The position numbers were made by a program, and so were the translations under genes. The notes beneath the pieces were generated by a model. That model saw only the letters and a list, made by a program, of their open reading frames with translations. It was not told where the DNA came from and did not search any database. A DNA stretch of 64,000 bases from Glycomyces harbinensis (lineage in GTDB: Bacteria > Actinomycetota > Actinomycetes > Mycobacteriales > Micromonosporaceae): the NCBI RefSeq assembly GCF_900101745.1, contig NZ_FNAD01000022.1:26073-90072 (forward strand), given 5' to 3'. This document shows positions 26,461 to 35,392 of the stretch, piece by piece. Position 1 is the first letter of the stretch; each line of letters opens with the position of its first letter.

Positions 26461-26919
26461 ATGGCCGAGTCCATGTTCAAGCAGTCAACCACCACGAAGT
26501 CACGGACGACCTGGCGGATGGTCGTGATCGGGGCGGCCGTCCCGTTCGCGATGCTCGCCGCCGCGCCGGCGGTGAGCGCCGCCGAGGTCGAGCAGGTCGA
26601 GACGGTGAGCAGCGAGCAGCTGCCGCCGCTGCCGGTCGATCCGCCGGCCGGACTGCCCGACCCGCAGGCCCTGCTGGACCTTCAGCAGTGCCTCACCGAC
26701 GTGCAGGCGCTCCTGCCCGCCGACGCACCGGTTCCGGACCTGCCCGCGGAGGCCGAGCAGCTGCCGCCGCTGCCGGGCGCGCCGCTGCCGGCCGTGCCCG
26801 ACGTGGGGGCGCTGAACGACATCTGCCAGCAGGTGCTGACGGTGCTCCAGGACCAGGCTCCGGACCTTCCGGTCGACCCGCCTGCCGACCTGCCGCCGGC
26901 GCCGCTGCCGGCCGAGTAG
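26461..26919 (+). CDS. Secreted proline-rich protein
   Basis: A 152-residue exported protein with a basic start, a hydrophobic core (VVIGAAVPFAMLAAAPAVSAA) and a likely cut after AVSAA near residue 40. The mature part is acidic and proline-rich and has two similar halves, each with EQLPPLP, a PDPQALLDLQQCL or PDVGALNDICQQVL helix holding one cysteine, and DLPVDPP. The paired cysteines could form a disulfide. AGGGAG lies 9 bases before the ATG. Function is unknown; a cell-surface location is inferred. Confidence 0.7.
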   Translation: MAESMFKQSTTTKSRTTWRMVVIGAAVPFAMLAAAPAVSAAEVEQVETVSSEQLPPLPVDPPAGLPDPQALLDLQQCLTDVQALLPADAPVPDLPAEAEQLPPLPGAPLPAVPDVGALNDICQQVLTVLQDQAPDLPVDPPADLPPAPLPAE

Positions 26920-26937
26920 CCGAGGCAGCCGTGAGCG

Positions 26938-26964
26938 GGGCCCGCAGCATCCTGCTGCGGGCCC
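26938..26964. terminator. Terminator hairpin
   Basis: Perfect GGGCCCGCAGC stem with a 5-base loop, 18 bases after the secreted-protein gene; also faces the end of convergent dapC. Confidence 0.8.
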
Positions 26965-27027
26965 TGTGCCGTGCCCGACGTTGTTCCGGACGGTGTCGCG
27001 AGCGCGCGCTCGGCATCGCTTCAAGCG

Positions 27028-28143
27028 CTACTTCAAGCGCTGCGCGGCCTCCGCGAGCGCCTCGTCGGTCGCCGTCAGGGACAGCCGCACGTGGCGGTTC
27101 CCCTTGGCGCCGTAGAACTCCCCCGCCGCGGCGAGGATGCCGCGCTCGGCCAGCCAGGACACGGTGTCCCAACACGGCTCGTCGCGGGTGGCCCACAGGT
27201 ACAGGCCCGCGGCCGAGTGGTCGATGCGGAACCCGGCGGCTTCGACCGCCCCGCGCAGGACGTCGCGGCGCCGCTCGTAGCGGGCGCGCTGCTCGATCGC
27301 GTGCGACTCGTCGTGCAGGGCCGCGATCGTGGCCTGCTGGACGGGCCAGGGGACCATGAAGCCCGCGTGGCGCCGGATCTCCAACAGGTCGGCGATGAGC
27401 TCGGGGTCCCCGGCGAGGAACGCCGAGCGGTACCCGGCCAGGTTGGAGCGCTTGGACAGCGAGTGCGCGGCGAGGAGGCCGGTGAGGTCGCCGTCGTTGA
27501 CGCGCGGGTCCAGGACGGACACCGGCGGGTGCTCCTCGTCCCAGCCGAGGGTCAGGTAGCACTCGTCGCTGGCGAGGACCACGCCGCCGTCGCGGGCCCA
27601 GCGGACCAGCCCGCGCAGGTGCTCGACCGAGGCGACCTCGCCGGTCGGGTTGGTCGGGTAATTGATCCAGGCCAGTCGCAGCCGCGAGCCCGCGGCGTCG
27701 CGCGGGTCGGCCACGGGCAGCGCCTGGGCCTTGGCGAGGATCGCGCCGATCTCGTACGTGGGGTAGGCGATCTCGGGGTAGGCGACGGCGTCGCCGGGGC
27801 CGACGCCCAGCTGGAACGGCAGGTTCGCGACCAGTTCCTTCGAGCCCACGGTGGGCAGGACCGCCACGTCGTCGGCGACGCCGGTGTGGCGGTGCAGCCA
27901 CGAGCGCATCGCCTCGCGCAGCGGTTCGGGGCCGGCCACGGTCGGATAACCGGGCCTCGCGGCCGCCTCGGCGAGCGCCTGCCTGACGACCTCGGGCACC
28001 TCGTCGACCGGGGCCCCCACGGTGAGGTCGACCAGGCCGCCGGGATGGGCCGCCGCGCGTTCCTTGAAGGGGGCCATGCGGTCCCAAGGGAAGCGCGGCA
28101 GCCGCCGTGCCGGGGAGGCGCTGTGGAGGCGGCGCAGCGCCAT
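27028..28143 (-). CDS. dapC: Succinyldiaminopimelate transaminase DapC
   Basis: A 371-residue fold-type I PLP aminotransferase of lysine/meso-diaminopimelate synthesis, converting N-succinyl-2-amino-6-oxopimelate with glutamate. It has INYPTNPTGEVAS (substrate and PLP contact), LASDECYLTLGW (Asp for the pyridine nitrogen) and HSLSKRSNLAGYRSAF with the PLP-binding lysine. The order fdxA-dapC is standard in actinobacteria. The ATG at 28143 lies 5 bases after the fdxA stop. Confidence 0.93.
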   Translation of the reverse strand: MALRRLHSASPARRLPRFPWDRMAPFKERAAAHPGGLVDLTVGAPVDEVPEVVRQALAEAAARPGYPTVAGPEPLREAMRSWLHRHTGVADDVAVLPTVGSKELVANLPFQLGVGPGDAVAYPEIAYPTYEIGAILAKAQALPVADPRDAAGSRLRLAWINYPTNPTGEVASVEHLRGLVRWARDGGVVLASDECYLTLGWDEEHPPVSVLDPRVNDGDLTGLLAAHSLSKRSNLAGYRSAFLAGDPELIADLLEIRRHAGFMVPWPVQQATIAALHDESHAIEQRARYERRRDVLRGAVEAAGFRIDHSAAGLYLWATRDEPCWDTVSWLAERGILAAAGEFYGAKGNRHVRLSLTATDEALAEAAQRLK

Positions 28144-28148
28144 CGCGG

Positions 28149-28469
28149 CTACTCCTCTTTCGCGGGCAGTTCGGCCACGAACGGGACGTCGCTGTCGATC
28201 TTGCCGACCTTGGAGGCCCCGCCGGGGCTGCCGAGGTCGTCGAAGAAGTCCACGTCGGCCTTGGTGTACGGGGCCCACTCTTCGGGGACGTCGTCCTCGT
28301 AGAAGATCGCCTCGACCGGGCACACCGGCTCGCAAGCACCGCAGTCGACGCACTCGTCAGGGTGGATGTAGAGCTTCCGGTTGCCTTCGTAGATGCAGTC
28401 GACCGGGCATTCTTCAATGCAAGCCTTGTCGAGCAGGTCCACGCACGGCTCGGCGATTACGTAAGTCAC
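28149..28469 (-). CDS. fdxA: Seven-iron ferredoxin
   Basis: A 106-residue ferredoxin with one [3Fe-4S] and one [4Fe-4S] cluster. Cys9, Cys17, Cys21 and Cys25 lie in the first half, and [17 protein letters not shown] in the second. The acidic C-terminus has the usual ~50-residue tail. It is a low-potential electron carrier for reductases and P450s and could feed the ferredoxin-dependent sulfite reductase; this link is inference. It leads the fdxA-dapC pair. Confidence 0.95.
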   Translation of the reverse strand: MTYVIAEPCVDLLDKACIEECPVDCIYEGNRKLYIHPDECVDCGACEPVCPVEAIFYEDDVPEEWAPYTKADVDFFDDLGSPGGASKVGKIDSDVPFVAELPAKEE

Positions 28470-28623
28470 GAGTCGTCCTTCCTACAGCGCGCAATCGGGC
28501 GGACTGCGCTGAGATGAGCCTAAACCCTAGCGCCTGCCCCTCAGACGGGTCCTCCTGTCGGTTCGGATGGTGAGAGCCGCCCCTTGGTTCATCTTTTACA
28601 TACAGGTGGAGTAACCTGTAAAG

Positions 28624-29769
28624 GTGATCGAGTCGAGGATGCGGGCGTACCGGTTTCGCTGCTACCCGACGCCGGAACAGGCCGATAACCTGATGCGGAC
28701 GTTCGGATGCGTCCGCCTCGTCTACAACAGGGCCCTTGACGCACGCACCAAGGCCTGGTACCGGCGCAGGGAACGCGTCAACTACGCGCAGACCTCGGCA
28801 CTGCTCACCAAGTGGAAGCAACGGAAGGATCTCGCCTTCCTCAACGAGGTCTCTTCCGTTCCACTGCAACAGGCGCTCAGGCATCTCCAATCCGCGTACG
28901 CGGGATTCTGGGAAGGCCGCACGAACTATCCGCGTTTCAAGAGGAAGCGCACTGCCGGGTCAGCCACGTACACCCGGTCGGCATTCACCTGGCGAGACGG
29001 GGGCTTGAAGCTCGCCAAGCACTCTGAGTTCTTGCGACTGAAATGGTCTCGGCCACTCCCACGTGCGTCGGCGCCGTCGATGGTGACGATCTCGCGGGAC
29101 AGCGCCGGGCGCTGGTTCGTGTCGCTCCTGGTAGAAGCCGACGTTCCTACTCTGCCCGAGCACACCGAGGCGGTGGGCGTCGATGCGGGGCTTTCGAGCC
29201 TGTTCACCCTCTCCACCGGTGAGAAGATCACCAACCCCCGGCATGAGCGCCGCGACCGCGAACGCATCAAACACCGCCAGCGGGAACTGGCACGCAAGCA
29301 GAAGGGCAGCAAGAACTTCCAGAAGGCGAGACTGCAGCTCGCCCGCGCACATGCGCGGATCGCCGACCGGCGGCTCGACACCATGCATAAGTTCACCACT
29401 CGACTGGTTCGCGAAAACCAAGTGATCTGCATCGAGGACCTGAACGTGCGCGGCATGATGGGCGACCACAGCCTCGCCAGGGCGATCGCCGACGCCTCGT
29501 GGGCGACCTTCCGACGCCTCCTGGAGTACAAGTGCGAGTGGTACGGCCGCGAACTGATCGCGATCGACCGCTTCTACCCGTCGTCCAAAGTCTGCTCCGC
29601 TTGCGGCACCGTCAACGCGGCCGTCTCCTTGGCTGAGCGGACATTCAAATGCCGAGACAACAGCTGCGGACATGTCGAAGACCGCGATGTGAACGCCGCA
29701 AAGAACATTCTGGCCGCCGGACTGGCGGTTGCAGCCTGCGGAGACGGTGTAAGACCAAAGCGCTCCTAG
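28624..29769 (+). CDS. tnpB: TnpB, RNA-guided endonuclease of an IS605-type element
   Basis: 381 residues. The N-terminal OrfB helix-turn region (FRCYPTPEQADNLMRTFG) is followed by the WED/REC part. The RuvC acidic residues are in GVDAGLSS, ICIEDLNVRGM and DRDVNAAKNIL, and the target-nucleic-acid-binding zinc ribbon is CSACG plus the later CRDNSCG. All three catalytic acids are present and the frame is full length, so it is likely active. TnpB cuts DNA matching a guide at the end of its omega-RNA and helps keep the element. The GTG at 28624 is used; an ATG 15 bases later is possible. Confidence 0.93.
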   Translation: MIESRMRAYRFRCYPTPEQADNLMRTFGCVRLVYNRALDARTKAWYRRRERVNYAQTSALLTKWKQRKDLAFLNEVSSVPLQQALRHLQSAYAGFWEGRTNYPRFKRKRTAGSATYTRSAFTWRDGGLKLAKHSEFLRLKWSRPLPRASAPSMVTISRDSAGRWFVSLLVEADVPTLPEHTEAVGVDAGLSSLFTLSTGEKITNPRHERRDRERIKHRQRELARKQKGSKNFQKARLQLARAHARIADRRLDTMHKFTTRLVRENQVICIEDLNVRGMMGDHSLARAIADASWATFRRLLEYKCEWYGRELIAIDRFYPSSKVCSACGTVNAAVSLAERTFKCRDNSCGHVEDRDVNAAKNILAAGLAVAACGDGVRPKRS

Positions 29770-29852
29770 CGCGGCGGCAACCGTCGTTGAAACAGGAAAG
29801 CCGATCGGGCGACCGATCGGAACGCTCCCTCCTCGGAGGGAGGGGAGGCCAA
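29760..29852 (+). ncRNA. Predicted omega-RNA scaffold 3' part
   Basis: The sequence after the TnpB zinc ribbon contains an 8-base palindrome pair (CCGATCGG at 29801-29808 and 29813-29820), a CTCCCTCC/GGAGGGAG hairpin and an end at GGGGAGGCCAA. By analogy with other TnpB elements the guide would be the flanking DNA from about 29853. The 5' limit lies inside tnpB and cannot be fixed by eye. Confidence 0.55.
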
Positions 29853-29888
29853 TGCCATTTGTAGACCCGAAGGCTTGGGGTGCGCCAG

Positions 29889-30806
29889 ATGCTGGGACCG
29901 GAACATATAGGCCGTCGCGTGGCGGTTCGGATCAGGTTGGACGGCGTGGGACCGGGTCCCCGGTTCACGGACATCACGGGCGAGCTTATCGAGGTCGGCG
30001 CGGAGCGCTGGCGCGTGCTGCCCGCCACAGGGGCAGCCGTCACCATTGACGCCGCGGCGGTGGTCGCGGCCCGGCCGATCCCGCCGAAGCCGACCCCGTT
30101 CTCGGAGATCATCGGCCTCGAGCGGGCGCTCGCGGCGACCTGGCCCGCGCCCGAGACCGCCGACCTGGGCGGCTGGCTCCTGCGCTACGCCGAGGGCTAC
30201 ACCAGGCGCGCGAACTCGGCGCTGGCGCTGACGGCGCCCGAGGGCGGGACCGACGCGGCGCTCGCGGCGGTGGAGGCCTGGTACGGCGAGCGCGGGGCGC
30301 GACCGCTCATCGCGACGGCCGGGCCCGTGACGAAGCGGCTCGACCAGGAGCTCGCCGCGCGCGGCTGGGAGGCCGAAGCCGAAACGGCCGTCCTGGTCCG
30401 CCCGATCGGGCCGGTCGCGTACGGCGGCGAGGCCGTGGTCCGGGACGCGCCGAGCGCGCGGTTCCTGGAGCTGGCGGGCCGGGGCCGCGCCGAGGTCGCC
30501 GCGAAGGTCCTCGGTTCCGGACCCGACCGCGGGTACGCGGAGATCCGGCGCGAGGGCGTCCTGGCGGCGAGGGGCCGGGGCGCGGTCGCGGGCGACCTGG
30601 TCGCGATCAGCGGCATCGGGACGCTGCCGGGGCACCGCAGGCAGGGCCTGGGGACCGAGGTCCTCAGGGCCTTGGAGGCGTGGGGCGCCGGGGTCGGCGC
30701 GCGGCGCGCCGTGCTCCAGGTCGAGACCGGCAACGAGGCGGCCCTGGCGATGTACCGGCGGCTCGGCTACGCCGAGCGCTACCGGTACCACTACCGCGGG
30801 CGCTAG
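29889..30806 (+). CDS. GNAT-family N-acetyltransferase
   Basis: 305 residues. The N-terminal ~60 residues form a small beta-barrel (EHIGRRVAVRIR, FTDITGELIEVG). A degenerate GNAT half follows, and then a C-terminal GNAT fold with the acetyl-CoA loop LPGHRRQGLGTEVLRAL (R/Q-x-x-G-x-G) and VETGNEAALAMYRRLGYAERYRYHYRGR. The substrate is unknown. The ATG at 29889 is chosen; a GTG 9 bases earlier is in frame. The IS right end lies directly upstream and may have replaced its promoter. It overlaps the convergent membrane gene by 4 bases. Confidence 0.85.
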   Translation: MLGPEHIGRRVAVRIRLDGVGPGPRFTDITGELIEVGAERWRVLPATGAAVTIDAAAVVAARPIPPKPTPFSEIIGLERALAATWPAPETADLGGWLLRYAEGYTRRANSALALTAPEGGTDAALAAVEAWYGERGARPLIATAGPVTKRLDQELAARGWEAEAETAVLVRPIGPVAYGGEAVVRDAPSARFLELAGRGRAEVAAKVLGSGPDRGYAEIRREGVLAARGRGAVAGDLVAISGIGTLPGHRRQGLGTEVLRALEAWGAGVGARRAVLQVETGNEAALAMYRRLGYAERYRYHYRGR

Positions 30807-31294
30807 CGGGCCTCGGCGGCCTTCGCGCGGGACGGGTTCGCCTTGAACTCGAAGGCGATCTTGGTGGCCTTGAGCTCGCGCCCGTAGACGTCCACGCCGA
30901 GGGCCATGACGATGAGGAAGCCGACCCAGCCCGAGACGGCCAGCAGCGCGAAGTAGATGAGGGTCTGGGAGAACACGCCGTCGAGCGTCGGGTAGTCGAC
31001 GCGGGCGATGAGCGGGTTGACCAGGACGGCGAACAGCGCCGCGATCAGGAAGACGACGAGGAGTTCACCGGTGATCTCGCGGCGCTGGCGGCGCACGCCC
31101 CACCAGATGCCGGCACTGACCGCGACGGCGGCCATGGCGCCGAAGGTGTAGACGCCGACGAGGTCGCCGACGGCGGTGCCCTCGCCCCAGACGTTCGAGG
31201 CGATCCGTCCGGCGAGGTTGGCGGCGATCAGGCCGAGGGCGAACCCGTAGAGGGAGGGCCAGTGGGGCATGAGGAGGCGGCTGAGGAGGGTCAC
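30803..31294 (-). CDS. Four-helix membrane protein
   Basis: 163 residues with hydrophobic stretches near residues 14-30, 46-66, 78-96 and 108-133, and a basic C-terminal tail. No family is recognised. The GTG at 31294 is chosen because GGAG lies 8 bases upstream and it overlaps the stop of the preceding membrane gene (GTGA). The pair is probably one transcript and may form one membrane complex; that is inference. Confidence 0.65.
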   Translation of the reverse strand: MTLLSRLLMPHWPSLYGFALGLIAANLAGRIASNVWGEGTAVGDLVGVYTFGAMAAVAVSAGIWWGVRRQRREITGELLVVFLIAALFAVLVNPLIARVDYPTLDGVFSQTLIYFALLAVSGWVGFLIVMALGVDVYGRELKATKIAFEFKANPSRAKAAEAR

Positions 31295-31743
31295 GGTCGG
31301 GACTCCTTCGTGGCGGAGGGGATTGCTTGCTTCGGGGCCTGCGATCCGGCGGCGGGCCGGGGCGTCGTGGCCGGTCTGGGACGAAAATACTGCCACAGCG
31401 CGACGGCGATTCCGGCGGTGCCGGCCAGGAGCAGCGCGTAGCCGTTGAAGCCGCTGGTGATCACGAGCGAGCCGGCGGCGGTGGGCATCGAGGCGGCGAG
31501 GACCACGGCGAACCAGGCGAGGGCGGTGAGGACGACGATCCAGCGTCCGCGGACGAGCCACACGCCGAGGGCGGCGAGGCCCCAGTTCCAGAAGAACGCG
31601 AGCGCGCCGGCGAGCGGCACGGCGATGCCGCCGATGTAGAAGGGCACCAGGAAGGACTCGATGAGCGCGGCGAGGAGCGCCGCCGCCACGACGACGATCG
31701 CGCCGCCGGCGCGGATCGCCGTTTCGAGACCCTTCGCACGCAC
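31291..31743 (-). CDS. Four-helix membrane protein
   Basis: 150 residues with four hydrophobic segments (about residues 12-36, 38-60, 66-87 and 95-113), then a proline/alanine-rich cytoplasmic tail. No family is recognised with certainty; similar pairs of small membrane proteins are common in actinobacteria. Translation is coupled to the downstream membrane gene through a GTGA overlap. Confidence 0.65.
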   Translation of the reverse strand: MRAKGLETAIRAGGAIVVVAAALLAALIESFLVPFYIGGIAVPLAGALAFFWNWGLAALGVWLVRGRWIVVLTALAWFAVVLAASMPTAAGSLVITSGFNGYALLLAGTAGIAVALWQYFRPRPATTPRPAAGSQAPKQAIPSATKESRP

Positions 31744-32075
31744 GGTGGCGATCCTACGGCAGTGGGTGGGAGCCGGTTACCATCCCCAGCCCCACCCACC
31801 GCGGGGAAAGGTAGGACCCACTCTCCCGCCCGGGTCCGACGAGAACGCCGCGCTCGGGCACCCGTGTCACCCGAACGTGTCGTGCGGCGGCGCATGGGCG
31901 CCCGCGCCCGACGCCGGGGCGACGCCGACGCCTCAGGGCGCCGACGGATGGCGGTTCGGCACGCTCGCCGCGCCTCGGCGCGGCGGCCCCGCCGCCGCGC
32001 GGTTCCCCTTGACCGCCTTGGCGTACCGGCGCGTTGGACGCGAGCCGCGACACCGCAATCCGGGACAATCACCTC
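31744..32075. other. 332-base region between divergent genes
   Basis: Holds the promoters of the leftward membrane genes and the rightward SulP gene. A GTGGGTGG/CCACCCAC inverted repeat (31762-31799) lies near the left side. I see no gene; open frames here are shadows of GC-rich sequence. Confidence 0.4.
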
Positions 32076-33806
32076 ATGACCATCACCCGAGAGACGACTG
32101 CCACGAAACGACGACGCTTCCGACAGCTGTTTCCCGAACGGTCCGACTTCGCCCACGCCGGGCGCCACTGGCACACCGACCTCCTCGCCGGGCTCACCGT
32201 CGCGGTCGTCGCGCTGCCGCTGGCGCTCGGGTTCGGCATCGCCTCGGGGCTGGGGGCCTTCGCCGGCCTCATCACCTCGATCATCGCCGGCGTCCTCGCC
32301 GCGCTCCTGGGCGGCTCGAACCTCCAGGTCACCGGCCCCACCGGCACCATGGCGGTGGTCCTGGTCCCCCTCGCGGCCACCCACAGCCACGCGGGCGTCA
32401 TGCTCGTCGGCATCATGGCCGGGCTCATGCTCATCGCCCTCGCCGTCGCGGGCGCGGGCCGGTACGCCCGCTACGTGCCCGTCCCGGTCGTCGAGGGCTT
32501 CACCGCGGGCGTCGGCGTCGTCATCGCGATCCAGCAGCTGCCGCCCGCGCTCGGCCTGCCGGCGCAGAACGCGCACCTGCTCACGGGCGCATGGGATTCG
32601 GTCGCGGCCTTCGCCGCGGAGCCCGACTGGGGCCCGCCCGCGGTCGCCTTCGCGGTCGCCGCCGCGGTCCTGCTCGGCTCGCGCCTGCACTCCCAGATCC
32701 CGACCCCGCTCCTGGCGGTCGTCGCCGCCACGGCCGTGACCTGGTTCGCGCACCTCGAAGTCGGCGTCATCGGGTCGCTCCCGCGCACGATCCCGGCCCC
32801 CGAAGCCGGGTTCTTCGACTTCGCCTTCGCCGAGATGCCCGACCTGGTGGCCGCCGCGATCGCGATCTGCGCCCTGTGCGCGCTCGAGTCCCTGCTCTCG
32901 GCCACCGTGGCCGACAACATGACCGTCGACCAGCACCACAACCCCGACCGCGAGCTGTTCGGGCAGGGCGTGGGCAACCTGGTGACGCCGTTCTTCGGCG
33001 GCATGCCGTCCTCGGGGGCGCTCGCGCGCACCGCGGTCAACGTCCGCTCGGGCGCGGCCGGGCGCCTCGCCTCGCTCACGCACGCGCTCGTGCTGGCGCT
33101 CATGATGCTCGCGCTCGCCCCGCTGGTCGCGCACGTCCCGCTCGCGGCCCTCGCCGGGGTCCTCATCGCGACCTCGATCCGCATGATCGAGGTCGGCTCC
33201 ATGCTCGCCCTGGCGCGCTCGACGCGGTCCGACGCGGCCGTCATGTGGCTGACCCTCGCCGCGACCGTGGTCCTCGACCTGGTGTGGGCGGTCGCGGTCG
33301 GCGTCGCGCTCGCCGGGCTCCTGGCGCTGGGCCGGATCTCCAGGTCCGTGTCCGTCGAGGAGGAGCCGATCGAGCCGGCCGACCACCACGACGAGGAGGC
33401 CGCGCTGCTCCACGAGCACATCGTGGCCTACCGGCTGGAGGGCCCGCTGTTCTTCGCCGCGGCCCACCGGTTCCTGCTCCAGCTCCTCGACGTCGCCGAC
33501 GTGCGGGTCGTGGTCCTGCGTATGAGCCGCGTGTACACAATGGACGCATCCGGTGCGACGGTCCTCGCCGACGCGGTGCGACGCCTGGAGCACCGCGGCA
33601 TAGCGGTCTACCTCTCCGGTCTCGAACCGGTGCACGCGAAACCGCTCGAAGCCCTCGGCATCCTGGAGCCGCTGTGGCAGCAGGGCCGGCTGTTCGAGCA
33701 CACCAGCGAGGCCATCGCGGCCGCCCGCCGGCGCCTGAAGTCCGACGGGCTCCTAGAGCAGCTCGAAGCGGAGGCCGCCGCTCAGGCCGAAGCGGAGCGC
33801 CCATAG
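32076..33806 (+). CDS. SulP-family anion transporter with STAS domain
   Basis: 576 residues. Membrane domain of 10-14 helices with GLTVAVVALPLALGFGIASGLG and GLITSIIAGVLAALLGGSNLQVTGPTG, the SulP core. ESLLSATVADNMT and the NPDRELFGQGVGNLVTPFFGGMPSSGALAR region form the anion site. The C-terminal STAS domain (residues ~455-550) has YTMDASGATVLADAVRRL. It could carry sulfate, bicarbonate or a dicarboxylate; none is proven. Its last 54 bases overlap the 3' end of the convergent heparinase-like gene. ATG at 32076. Confidence 0.9.
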   Translation: MTITRETTATKRRRFRQLFPERSDFAHAGRHWHTDLLAGLTVAVVALPLALGFGIASGLGAFAGLITSIIAGVLAALLGGSNLQVTGPTGTMAVVLVPLAATHSHAGVMLVGIMAGLMLIALAVAGAGRYARYVPVPVVEGFTAGVGVVIAIQQLPPALGLPAQNAHLLTGAWDSVAAFAAEPDWGPPAVAFAVAAAVLLGSRLHSQIPTPLLAVVAATAVTWFAHLEVGVIGSLPRTIPAPEAGFFDFAFAEMPDLVAAAIAICALCALESLLSATVADNMTVDQHHNPDRELFGQGVGNLVTPFFGGMPSSGALARTAVNVRSGAAGRLASLTHALVLALMMLALAPLVAHVPLAALAGVLIATSIRMIEVGSMLALARSTRSDAAVMWLTLAATVVLDLVWAVAVGVALAGLLALGRISRSVSVEEEPIEPADHHDEEAALLHEHIVAYRLEGPLFFAAAHRFLLQLLDVADVRVVVLRMSRVYTMDASGATVLADAVRRLEHRGIAVYLSGLEPVHAKPLEALGILEPLWQQGRLFEHTSEAIAAARRRLKSDGLLEQLEAEAAAQAEAERP

Positions 33807-35294
33807 CCGGTCGGGCGCGCCGCGGTGGTCGGTGGTGTCCACCGAGTCGATCACGGCGTCCTCGGGGTTGACGCCGTGGAGGACGAGCGTGCCGCGCTCC
33901 CCCGCCCACACGGCGCGGTCGCCCTCGAGTTCGGGACAGATGCGGCTGACGAACGTCTCGGTGATCTCAGGACCGAAGTCCTCCAACGTGATCGTGTCCT
34001 CGGTCCACGCGAACTTGCGGATGAGCGCGCCGTCGCCGTAGGCGTCGATGTACGCCTCGACGCCGTTGCCGGTGTCGACCAGTTCGGCGCGCGAGTCCTC
34101 GCCGAGCTGCTGCCCGGCGCCCTCGACCGTGGGCACCGAGTGCCACGCCGAGGACGGGTGGACCTGCTCGTAGCGCTCGTCCCCGAAGTACGCGGCGGTG
34201 TACTCGCCCGCGCCGGGGTCGCACACGAGCTGCTCGCCGTCGACGGCGATGAGGAACGAGCCCAGGTCGAGGTGGTTGTGCGGCTCGTCGTTGTAGCCGC
34301 CCTTGACCGCGAGCGCCCACATGCGCCGGCCGCTGCGGCGGCGCTCGACGAACCAGCCGACGTCGGCGAGGAACGCCCGGCCGGGCTCGACCGTGTCGCC
34401 GAGGGGCCGGCCCCATTCGAGGGTGCGGGTGAGCGGGGCCCAGCGGGCGCACGCGTCGTCGGCGAAGGTCTGGGTCCGGGCGGCGGCGGGCAGCGGGACG
34501 CCGAGCCGGTCGTGCAGGCGCGTGAGCAGGCCGGCGGGCAGGAGCGTGTCGGGCCCGGCGTCGCCGAAGGTCGCGAACGAACCGGGGTAGAGCTGGGCGC
34601 GGGCGGGGAACGCGGCGATCGCCTCGTTGCCGGCGAGGAGGTCCTCGCCGGTGGCGTCGCGCCAGGCCTCCGCGAAATAGGTGAAGTAGCCGAACCCGTA
34701 GACCCAGTAGTCGACCCCCTCGACGCAGCCGCCGTCGGGGCCGAAGGAGAACAGGTAGCTCTGGAGCGCGGGCAGGATGCGGCCGCGGACGCGGTCGAGG
34801 TCGTAGCCCAGGGCGAGGGCGGCCATGCCGGCGGCGCCGGCGCACACGGCGGTCCAGTTGGAGATCCGCAGCTCCCACCACAGCGGGAACTCGGATTCGA
34901 AGAGCGGGTCGAGCACGCGTTCGCGGATCTCGGCCTCGATCTCGGCCGCGCCTTCGACGTCGTCGCGCAGGCGCAGGATCTCCGCGAGGGTCTGGGCGGT
35001 CTCGCAGGCGAAGAGGTCGACGCAGGTGCGCGGGTCGAAGTCGATGCCCCAGTGGGCGGGCAGGGCCCAGGAGCGCTCCTGGCAGACGTCCTTGAGCAGT
35101 GAGGACAGGGCGGGCCCCTCGCCGACGACGGCGAGCGCGGCGAGGTGGCGCCGGCGGGCGAAGTACTGGGCCTCGTAGGGCAGGCGCCGGCCGTCGGCCG
35201 CGAAGTCGTCCGCCAGCGCGGGGTCGAAGGCGGGTACGGGCCGCGCGGCGATCTCGCGCAGTTCTTCAAGCAGCGCCGTACGAAGGTCGCTCAA
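33753..35294 (-). CDS. Heparinase II/III-family protein
   Basis: 513 residues. The N-terminal alpha-toroid (residues ~30-300, with YYFARRR-type helices and WELRISNWTAVCAGAAGM) is followed by a beta-sandwich with GGYNDEPHNHLDLGSFLIAVDGEQLVCDPG. The NHxDLGSF histidine motif is that of family PL12/PL15/PL21 lyases. It probably cleaves an acidic polysaccharide by beta-elimination. No signal peptide is visible, so it would act inside the cell on imported fragments. The 3' end overlaps the SulP gene. It diverges from the MerR gene at 35393. Confidence 0.82.
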   Translation of the reverse strand: MSDLRTALLEELREIAARPVPAFDPALADDFAADGRRLPYEAQYFARRRHLAALAVVGEGPALSSLLKDVCQERSWALPAHWGIDFDPRTCVDLFACETAQTLAEILRLRDDVEGAAEIEAEIRERVLDPLFESEFPLWWELRISNWTAVCAGAAGMAALALGYDLDRVRGRILPALQSYLFSFGPDGGCVEGVDYWVYGFGYFTYFAEAWRDATGEDLLAGNEAIAAFPARAQLYPGSFATFGDAGPDTLLPAGLLTRLHDRLGVPLPAAARTQTFADDACARWAPLTRTLEWGRPLGDTVEPGRAFLADVGWFVERRRSGRRMWALAVKGGYNDEPHNHLDLGSFLIAVDGEQLVCDPGAGEYTAAYFGDERYEQVHPSSAWHSVPTVEGAGQQLGEDSRAELVDTGNGVEAYIDAYGDGALIRKFAWTEDTITLEDFGPEITETFVSRICPELEGDRAVWAGERGTLVLHGVNPEDAVIDSVDTTDHRGAPDRLWALRFGLSGGLRFELL

Positions 35295-35392
35295 GAGACC
35301 AACGCCTTTCGGGATAAGGTGGGGAGGGGGCGGGGGATCCTGCCGTGGCTCAACGGTAACGCGGGCGCGCTTTCCGTCATAGACTCCCTCGT

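Larger units (their letters stand above)
28590..29852 (+). mobile_element. IS1341-type element (IS200/IS605 superfamily), tnpB only
   Basis: The left end has an imperfect hairpin (TTTACA, ACAGGT/ACCTGT, 28595-28622) right before tnpB. The right end has two strong hairpins (29801-29820 and 29825-29842) after tnpB and closes with GGGGAGGCCAA at about 29852. There is no tnpA transposase, so it cannot move alone. It sits between fdxA and a GNAT gene whose start is only about 37 bases beyond the right end. The precise left edge is uncertain by a few bases. Confidence 0.75.

Noticed and set aside
31291..33701. 746-residue minus-strand frame opposite SulP
   Set aside because: Shadow frame rich in Arg, Asp and Gly, antisense to a clear transporter.
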